A stretch of DNA of 10,668 nt from Verrucomicrobia bacterium UBA2460 (GTDB lineage: Bacteria; Verrucomicrobiota; Verrucomicrobiia; Methylacidiphilales; Verrucolacustridaceae). Location of the stretch: contig DDPU01000023.1 of assembly GCA_002342345.1 (NCBI GenBank), positions 1 to 10,668 of the forward strand. The letters run 5' to 3'. Within the stretch, counting starts at the first letter, position 1. Each line of letters starts with the position of its first letter. The position numbers were made by a program, and so were the translations under genes. The notes under the pieces were generated by a model that was not told where the DNA came from, did not search any database, and saw only the letters and a program-made list of their open reading frames with translations. Shown here in pieces: positions 6,354-10,668 of this stretch.

Positions 6354-7474
6354 ACCGCGAACCTTCCCGCCTTTGCATCGACGCCACCCCCCTCCGGGTG
6401 CCGGATGTCGGCATCGGGGTCTACACGCTGCGCCTTTTGCGGGCCTTGGCCAAATCCCGGGCCGCCTCCCGGGTCACCGTTCTGGTTCCCGAATCCCTGC
6501 CGGTCGCCCTGCCCGGCAACCTGCTCGTCCACAGGGTTCGCCTCCCCGAAATTCCCATTCCCCTTTTCTCCCATTTCCTTTGGGCCAGCCGCATGGCCTC
6601 CGTGGCGGCGAAGAAGGATCCGGAGGCCGTCTTTCATTCTCCCGGCCCCTGGGTGGGAGTTCCCCGGCCCCGCCGGTTCTCGGTGACCATGCATGATTGC
6701 ATCGCCCGCCGCTTCCCCCGGTACCAGGGAAAATGGTGGGTGCGGAAATGGTTTCAGCGGGCGGGCGAAAAAATCGCGGCCCGGGCCGACCATGTGCTCA
6801 CCGATTCCTCCTGTTCCCGGCAAGACCTGGTTTCCCTGGCCGGCATCCCGGAAAACAAAATCACCGTCGTTTATCCGTGGGTGGACAGCCATTACCGGAA
6901 GGGCCTCGATCCCGCGCCCCTGCTGTCGCGCCTGGGACTCCCCTCCGGCTACTGGCTCTATGTGGGGGGCTACGACTACCGAAAGAACGTGGAATTCCTG
7001 CTGGATGCCTATGCCCGGGCAAAACAGGAAACCCCCTGTCCCCCGCTGGTTCTTGCCGGACGGATCCCCCGGGATCTCCGCAAACCGGTGTGCGATGTGG
7101 CCGGCGCCATGGCCAGGAACAACCTCGCCCCCCCAGACATTTTCCTCCCGGGATTCGTTGCCGATGAGGATCTTCCCCTTCTTTATTCCGGAGCGTCCTT
7201 GATGATCTATCCCTCCCTGTACGAGGGCTTCGGACTTCCCCCCGCGGAAGCCATCGCCGTGGGAACCCCCGTCCTCGCTTCCGGAACAAGCAGCCTGCCC
7301 GAGGTGGTGCGAAAGGCGGAGTGCCGCTTTGACCCCGCCAATCTTTCCCAGCTGGTCGAAAAACTCCGGGCCGCATCGCGGTCCCCCGCATCGTTTCAAT
7401 GCGCGCTGCCCGCGGAATTCACCGAGGAATTCGCCATCCGGGCCTACCTGTCGGCGCTGGGCCTGGCGGATTAG
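6350..7474 (+). CDS. GT4-family glycosyltransferase (third, mannosyltransferase-like subgroup)
   Basis: A retaining GT-B glycosyltransferase of 374 aa. The GTG at 6350 overlaps the upstream TGA (GTGA) with a weak GGGA at 6339-6342, and translation from it gives a normal family start, LCIDATPLRV. Motifs: GIGVYTLRLL (21-30, donor/acceptor loop), SVTMHDCIARRFPR (111-124), TDSSCSRQDL (151-160), YVGGYDYRKN (204-213) opening the C-terminal domain, PGFVADEDL (267-275), the EX7E pair E292/E300 in YEGFGLPPAE, and SGTSSLPEVV (311-320). This pattern resembles WbaZ/MtfB-type mannosyltransferases, but the donor cannot be fixed. It differs clearly from the leftmost GT4 twins, which lack the YVGGYDYRKN form. 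The end is convergent with the first FkbM gene; the two stop codons overlap in TTAG at 7471-7474. Confidence 0.93.
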   Translation: MNREPSRLCIDATPLRVPDVGIGVYTLRLLRALAKSRAASRVTVLVPESLPVALPGNLLVHRVRLPEIPIPLFSHFLWASRMASVAAKKDPEAVFHSPGPWVGVPRPRRFSVTMHDCIARRFPRYQGKWWVRKWFQRAGEKIAARADHVLTDSSCSRQDLVSLAGIPENKITVVYPWVDSHYRKGLDPAPLLSRLGLPSGYWLYVGGYDYRKNVEFLLDAYARAKQETPCPPLVLAGRIPRDLRKPVCDVAGAMARNNLAPPDIFLPGFVADEDLPLLYSGASLMIYPSLYEGFGLPPAEAIAVGTPVLASGTSSLPEVVRKAECRFDPANLSQLVEKLRAASRSPASFQCALPAEFTEEFAIRAYLSALGLAD

Positions 7475-8304
7475 GCGGGCACGAAAAAGGCGTTGGCGGT
7501 TTTCGGTCTCCGGTACCCAAGTTCGGCAGGAAAGATTTCGCGATAGCCGTGGTCCGTCAGCAGCTTCCGGACATCCGCCACCGTGTCCCCGGCCAGACCC
7601 AGCGTGAAATCGTTCAACTCCACCACGAGCAGGGCGAAGGCCTTTTTTTGCAGGGCCGTGGTCATGCCCCGGAGAACCCCGCACTCCGAGCCCTCCACAT
7701 CAATCTTGGCCACCCACTCCGGCGAGGAAGGAAGGGAAATTCCCCGGGATTCCAGCCACCGGTCAAAACGTCGGATGGGAATGGCTCCCGCGGTCTTTTC
7801 CGGAAGTTCGGGATGCCGGAAAAACGTGGAGTGCCCGGAGTCCGACTCGCCGCGGTAGAGATGCTTCTCCCCTTCAAAATCCGAGATTCCCATCGGCTGA
7901 GGGTCCAGCCTTGCCAGTCCGTTCCGCTCCCGTGTCTTCCGTAGCTTTTCAAAAGTTTCTGGGTTGGGCTCAAAAGCAGCCACCTGCAGATGCGGAAACC
8001 GGGACAGGAGAAAGTAGCTGAAAAAGCCGTAGTTGGATCCGATGTCAAAGAAGCGCGTCACCGGCGGACGGCAGTACCTCTCCAACAGGGGGCAGGTGGG
8101 CCACTCAAAACGCTCTCCCTGCCAGTAGGTGGCTTTTTGCGTGTCGTCCGTGGTCTTGAGATCGACACGGATTCCCGGAAAAAGCTCCACCGGACAGGGG
8201 TTCGGAAAGGCGCGGTAACAAAACCGAAACGCCCATCCTCCCAATGGGGGAAACTTGTGCCCAAGAAAGCCGCGAATGCGGTCAATCATGCGAGAAAGGG
8301 TCAT
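7471..8304 (-). CDS. FkbM-family SAM-dependent methyltransferase 1
   Basis: A 277-aa class I methyltransferase of the FkbM family, usually O-methylating sugars or polyketides; here a sugar of the polysaccharide is the likely target. Visible: the SAM-binding loop FFDIGSNYGFFS (85-96), acidic ribose-binding strand end FEPNP (111-115), a substrate-region segment around RGESDSGHSTFF (151-162) and the hallmark KIDVEGSE (200-207). The N-terminus is basic and amphipathic (MTLSRMIDRIRGFLGHKF) and could touch the membrane. The frame extends 75 codons further upstream, but that part overlaps the previous gene and is low-complexity Arg/Pro/Gly, so I start at ATG 8304, which has AAGGA 7 nt before it. It is the last gene of the rightmost minus-strand operon, 65 bp after methyltransferase 2. 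It shares only the family motifs with that protein, so it probably modifies a different position or sugar. Confidence 0.9.
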   Translation of the reverse strand: MTLSRMIDRIRGFLGHKFPPLGGWAFRFCYRAFPNPCPVELFPGIRVDLKTTDDTQKATYWQGERFEWPTCPLLERYCRPPVTRFFDIGSNYGFFSYFLLSRFPHLQVAAFEPNPETFEKLRKTRERNGLARLDPQPMGISDFEGEKHLYRGESDSGHSTFFRHPELPEKTAGAIPIRRFDRWLESRGISLPSSPEWVAKIDVEGSECGVLRGMTTALQKKAFALLVVELNDFTLGLAGDTVADVRKLLTDHGYREIFPAELGYRRPKTANAFFVPA

Positions 8305-8311
8305 CCGTGGA

Positions 8312-8316
8312 TCCTT
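8312..8316 (-). promoter_or_regulatory. Ribosome binding site for FkbM methyltransferase 1
   Basis: The minus strand reads AAGGA, then 7 nt, then ATG at 8304. It is the clearest Shine-Dalgarno site in the window and decides the start over the longer open frame reaching 8529. The rest of the 65-bp gap up to 8369 shows no hairpin or promoter I can support. Confidence 0.65.
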
Positions 8317-8369
8317 ATGGCGGCACCTGCAAAGAGAAAAAAGCACGGCATCACGGGGAGGGGCTCGGC

Positions 8370-9104
8370 TTAGTCGGCCCGGGCAAGAAGAAGTCCGGGA
8401 GTCTTTTGCGACTCGGTCGCCACGAAACCGATGTCTTCCAGGGAGCGCCGGACCCGCTCCAGGGTCCGAACGCCATCCCGCAAATGATATGCCTGGATCA
8501 GCAGATCCGGCTTTACCCGGGAAAGCCAATCCTTGGCTCCGAGCACGGCCTCGATTTCCGCCCCCTCAATATCCATTTTCACCAGCACGGGTCCGGAAAT
8601 CTTTTGATCCACAAACCAGTCATCGAGACGGACTCCCCGGATTTTTTCCCGGTAGGAAAATCCGGGCGGAAGCTGGCAGGTTTCAGCAAGCGAGCTGAGT
8701 GCTCCATGGGTGCGAAACTGCAGGATTTTGGGAACATCCCAAAGGGCGTAGGGAAAAACTTTCACCCCTGGATGGACGCGGTTCAGGAAAAGGTTCTTGT
8801 GCATCAGGATCCTTTGGCGGAGCGATGGCTCAAAGGCGAAAATCCGGGCCTGCGGCTGGATTTTGCGCGCCGCCACCGCGAAAAGCCCCTGGGCGGCCCC
8901 CGCGTCGAGGATCGTCCCGTACTTCTTGGCCCAAAAGGCTTCCCGGAAGTACGGCACGATCTCCGCATCAAACCATTCCTGCCCGGATTCAGACCAGAAC
9001 ACCGGGCGAAAATTCAGGACGGTGGTGCCTTGGAAGCCGACCCGGACGACCCGGCAGGCCAGCAGCGCGTCGAGAATGCGGGCCCAGCGTTTTAAATTTT
9101 CCAT
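8370..9104 (-). CDS. FkbM-family SAM-dependent methyltransferase 2
   Basis: A 244-aa FkbM-type methyltransferase. Motifs: SAM loop ILDAGAAQGLFA (65-76), where the usual DxGxNxG asparagine is replaced by A-Q; FEPS (91-94) ending the second strand; RLDDWF (159-164), common before the core in this family; KMDIEGAE (176-183), the FkbM hallmark; and LLIQAYHLRDG (201-211). The protein is cytosolic, with no signal or membrane segment. The ATG at 9104 lies 12 nt after the flippase stop, preceded by only a weak GAG, so it is probably coupled to the flippase. It likely adds an O-methyl group to a sugar in the same polysaccharide, perhaps as a capping modification that ends chain growth, as some O-antigen methyltransferases do; that role is inferred from context. 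Confidence 0.9.
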   Translation of the reverse strand: MENLKRWARILDALLACRVVRVGFQGTTVLNFRPVFWSESGQEWFDAEIVPYFREAFWAKKYGTILDAGAAQGLFAVAARKIQPQARIFAFEPSLRQRILMHKNLFLNRVHPGVKVFPYALWDVPKILQFRTHGALSSLAETCQLPPGFSYREKIRGVRLDDWFVDQKISGPVLVKMDIEGAEIEAVLGAKDWLSRVKPDLLIQAYHLRDGVRTLERVRRSLEDIGFVATESQKTPGLLLARAD

Positions 9105-9116
9105 GATTGCTCGGGG

Positions 9117-10466
9117 TTAGGCTGGGAGTGAGGAGGGGCGGATTCCGCGAAGCTGTCGTAGCCAAATCCCCGGCAAGGTCCAAACACAAAAAGCAGCCTG
9201 GGCGAGAATGCATGCCCCAAGAATGCCCCCGGGTCCGTAGGCCCCTCCCAGGACAAATCCCAAAGGAAAGCCAACAGCCGCTGCCAGGCAAAACAGCGGC
9301 AGATGGGGCGTGCGGTTGGTGGTCTGCAGAAGAGCGGAGAAAGACCCCGACCACAAGTCCACCCCAATGGCGGCGAGCAGGATCAAAAAGGCGGTGGACG
9401 GAAGGAACGGGGTCTTTGAGCGAATGACCTCCAAAGCCAGGGGCCCAAGGTAAAAGGCCGCGGCGGCACCCGCCCCGAACGTGAGAAAGGTCAACAAGAT
9501 CCTCGTGCGCACGATTCGGCCGACCTCCCGCGCCCTGCCTGCGGCCAGCATTGCCGCCACCTGGGGATATTTGGCCACCTGCCAGCAGGCCGAGAAGCCG
9601 TGGATCATCAGCCCCATTTGCAGGGTCAGCCCATATTCGGCAGTCACCAAAAGATTTGTGGTGGAGGCACAGGTCAGGGCGCTGGCCGGCAGCAGCAAAT
9701 AGGAGCAGGCCTGGATCAGGGAATTTCTCCAGGTGCTTGGCCAAAGCGTCCGCCAGGAGATCTCCGGTGTCTTGTCTGCCGTTTCGGAGGGCAGAAAACC
9801 AAGGACCTTGCGCCGCGCCTTCCATCGCGGCACCAAGCCCAGCGCGAGCTGGCCCAGCACCAGGGAAAAAATCCCCGCCCCGAGCAGGATTCCTGCCGCC
9901 ACCACCAGGTAATTCAGCACGAGTCCGATGAAGAAGATTTTCTGCTGTTCGCGAACATGGTTCATCCCCGCCAGCATCGCTCCCCAGAAATATTGGCTCA
10001 TCGCAAAGCCCGACCCCGCACCCAAAAGGGCAAAAGCCAGCCAGGATTGTGCCGACCGCATCGATTCCGGGTACCGCCAGGCAAGCCAACCTCCGCCAAA
10101 AACAAAAAAAGACACGCCGATCGCCAAAGCCAACCATCGGTAGAGCCTTTCGGCACACCGCGCCAAACCCGCCAAACCGGCGTAGTTGGGGGGCATGCCC
10201 TCCCCTCCCGCGCTCGGAAGGCCCGTGGCAGGAATCGTCGAAGCCCCGCCCATGAAATAGCTGGCAAACCGCCCGATCGTGGGGGCGAAACCCAACTCCA
10301 GCAGGCTGGCCGCCTGTACCAGCCCGAGGAGAACGTACCAGTAGCCGAGCTCCTCCGGAGGCAACGTCCGGACAATCAGGGGAAGAATGAAAAGAAAACC
10401 CCCCGTCCGCAAAGCAGTCACGCCAAAGGACCAGAAAACCGCGGAATTCCACACCCGCCTGAACAT
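9117..10466 (-). CDS. Wzx-like polysaccharide flippase (MOP superfamily)
   Basis: A 449-aa integral membrane protein with about 12 predicted membrane segments (roughly 8-32, 42-60, 110-130, 140-165, 175-197, 199-213, 247-268, 275-295, 322-345, 357-378, 388-408, 413-434). It has a basic cytoplasmic stretch (WKARRK, 215-220) between its two halves. Length, layout and the N-terminal GGFLFILPLIVRTLPPEELGYW pattern (first arm residues 22-43) fit polysaccharide-biosynthesis flippases, which move lipid-linked oligosaccharide across the inner membrane. A Gly/Pro-rich loop at 73-98 between segments 2 and 3 is longer than usual. The ATG at 10466 is the only good start: the frame upstream has no ATG/GTG/TTG before a TAG. 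GGAGG at 10486-10482 is the nearest ribosome site, but its 15-nt spacing is long. It is the first gene of the rightmost minus-strand operon, followed after 12 bp by methyltransferase 2. MATE/PST-type transport of another lipid-linked substrate is the alternative. Confidence 0.88.
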   Translation of the reverse strand: MFRRVWNSAVFWSFGVTALRTGGFLFILPLIVRTLPPEELGYWYVLLGLVQAASLLELGFAPTIGRFASYFMGGASTIPATGLPSAGGEGMPPNYAGLAGLARCAERLYRWLALAIGVSFFVFGGGWLAWRYPESMRSAQSWLAFALLGAGSGFAMSQYFWGAMLAGMNHVREQQKIFFIGLVLNYLVVAAGILLGAGIFSLVLGQLALGLVPRWKARRKVLGFLPSETADKTPEISWRTLWPSTWRNSLIQACSYLLLPASALTCASTTNLLVTAEYGLTLQMGLMIHGFSACWQVAKYPQVAAMLAAGRAREVGRIVRTRILLTFLTFGAGAAAAFYLGPLALEVIRSKTPFLPSTAFLILLAAIGVDLWSGSFSALLQTTNRTPHLPLFCLAAAVGFPLGFVLGGAYGPGGILGACILAQAAFCVWTLPGIWLRQLRGIRPSSLPA

Positions 10467-10619
10467 TATCGAGCAAGGGTACCTCCAAGTAATCCCGATG
10501 GCATACTAAAACATCCCCGGGAACCCAGATTCCCCAGGGCGTTGCCATCCAAGCTTTTGCCTGCCCCCGGAGGAACTGGGTTTTGCCCCAAGCACAGATT
10601 GATTTATCCTTTTAGGGCT
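10467..10619 (-). other. Upstream leader region of the flippase operon
   Basis: This stretch lacks a convincing gene. It should hold the promoter of the flippase-methyltransferase operon, yet I find no good -35/-10 pair; TAGTAT at 10508-10503 is a possible -10 without a matching -35. An imperfect inverted repeat at 10516-10539 (GGGAA, six-base loop, TTCCC, extended by CCC/GGG with a two-base bulge) could be a leader hairpin or a protein-binding site. Bases 10591-10616 are AT-rich compared with the rest. Confidence 0.35.
10482..10486 (-). promoter_or_regulatory. Probable, distant ribosome binding site of the flippase gene
   Basis: GGAGG on the minus strand lies 15 nt before ATG 10466, more than the usual 5-10. 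No in-frame alternative start lies between them, so either the spacing is tolerated or initiation is weak. Confidence 0.35.
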
Positions 10620-10668
10620 ATGAGTCCTTTCTCCCTCCCCCTGTCCGGGCCGGGCAAAGGTTCCACCC
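10620..10668 (+). CDS. Possible start of a divergent gene, cut by the window edge
   Basis: An ATG at 10620 opens a plus-strand frame of 16 codons to the edge, including SGPGKGST, preceded by an AT-rich stretch. There is no proper ribosome site: AGGG ends 2 nt before the ATG. The glycine-rich segment is only loosely P-loop-like. Too little is present to judge function, and an upstream minus-strand gene ending here is equally possible. Confidence 0.2.
   Translation, partial: MSPFSLPLSGPGKGST

Noticed and set aside
6218..7684. A 488-codon minus-strand frame opposite the third GT4 gene
   Set aside because: Antisense to a clear GT4 enzyme and running into the FkbM gene in another frame; no motif.
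8305..8529. A 75-codon N-terminal extension of FkbM methyltransferase 1
   Set aside because: Arg/Pro/Gly-rich, overlaps the end of methyltransferase 2, and a good AAGGA ribosome site marks ATG 8304 as the start.
8989..10548. A 519-codon minus-strand frame overlapping the flippase in another phase
   Set aside because: Its translation lacks the hydrophobic segments seen in the flippase phase and runs into methyltransferase 2; a frame shadow.
1..10668. tRNA, rRNA, CRISPR array, insertion sequence or att repeats
   Set aside because: Nearly all bases are accounted for by coding sequence; no cloverleaf, spaced direct repeats, transposase frame or terminal inverted repeats were seen by eye.

Overview
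This 10.7 kb window is a surface-polysaccharide (O-antigen, capsule or exopolysaccharide) biosynthesis locus from a GC-rich bacterium, almost certainly with a Gram-negative envelope. It encodes four recognisable glycosyltransferases, a probable fifth, two nucleotide-sugar enzymes, two FkbM-type methyltransferases and a Wzx-like flippase. No rRNA, tRNA, insertion sequence or CRISPR array was seen. The sequence alone does not fix the taxon. The tightly overlapped genes, frequent GTG/TTG starts, weak Shine-Dalgarno signals and A/T homopolymer runs in a GC-rich background would suit a Verrucomicrobiota/PVC-type or similar lineage, but that is a guess.

Layout, left to right. Block A (minus, about 3251 down to beyond base 1): two paralogous GT4 glycosyltransferases, an unrecognised 86-aa protein and a glycosyltransferase-like protein cut by the window edge. 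All are chained by 4-base start/stop overlaps (ATGA, ATGA, TTGA). Block B (plus, 3302-4171): an extended SDR protein closely resembling the plant/viral bifunctional 3,5-epimerase/4-reductase (UER1, NRS/ER). Block C (minus, 5139-4168): a GDP-mannose 4,6-dehydratase-like protein. Block D (plus, 5226-7474): a GT9 (heptosyltransferase-type) and a third GT4 glycosyltransferase, joined by a GTGA overlap. Block E (minus, 10466-7471): flippase, then FkbM methyltransferase 2, then FkbM methyltransferase 1. Bases 10467-10668 are largely non-coding, with a possible start of a plus-strand gene at the right edge.

Working together (inference): the dehydratase and the epimerase/reductase would make an activated 6-deoxyhexose (GDP-fucose-like, or rhamnose-like). 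The glycosyltransferases would assemble a lipid-linked oligosaccharide on the cytoplasmic face of the inner membrane. The FkbM enzymes would O-methylate sugars, and the flippase would move the product outward. No polymerase (Wzy), chain-length regulator, initiating phosphoglycosyltransferase or export pore is present here, so the locus should continue outside the window.

The most unusual points are the plant-like epimerase/reductase paired with a GDP-mannose-type dehydratase, the five strand switches with almost no intergenic DNA (two convergent pairs share their stop codons), the conserved-looking 86-aa protein wedged between glycosyltransferases, and a marked excess of the palindrome GGATCC.
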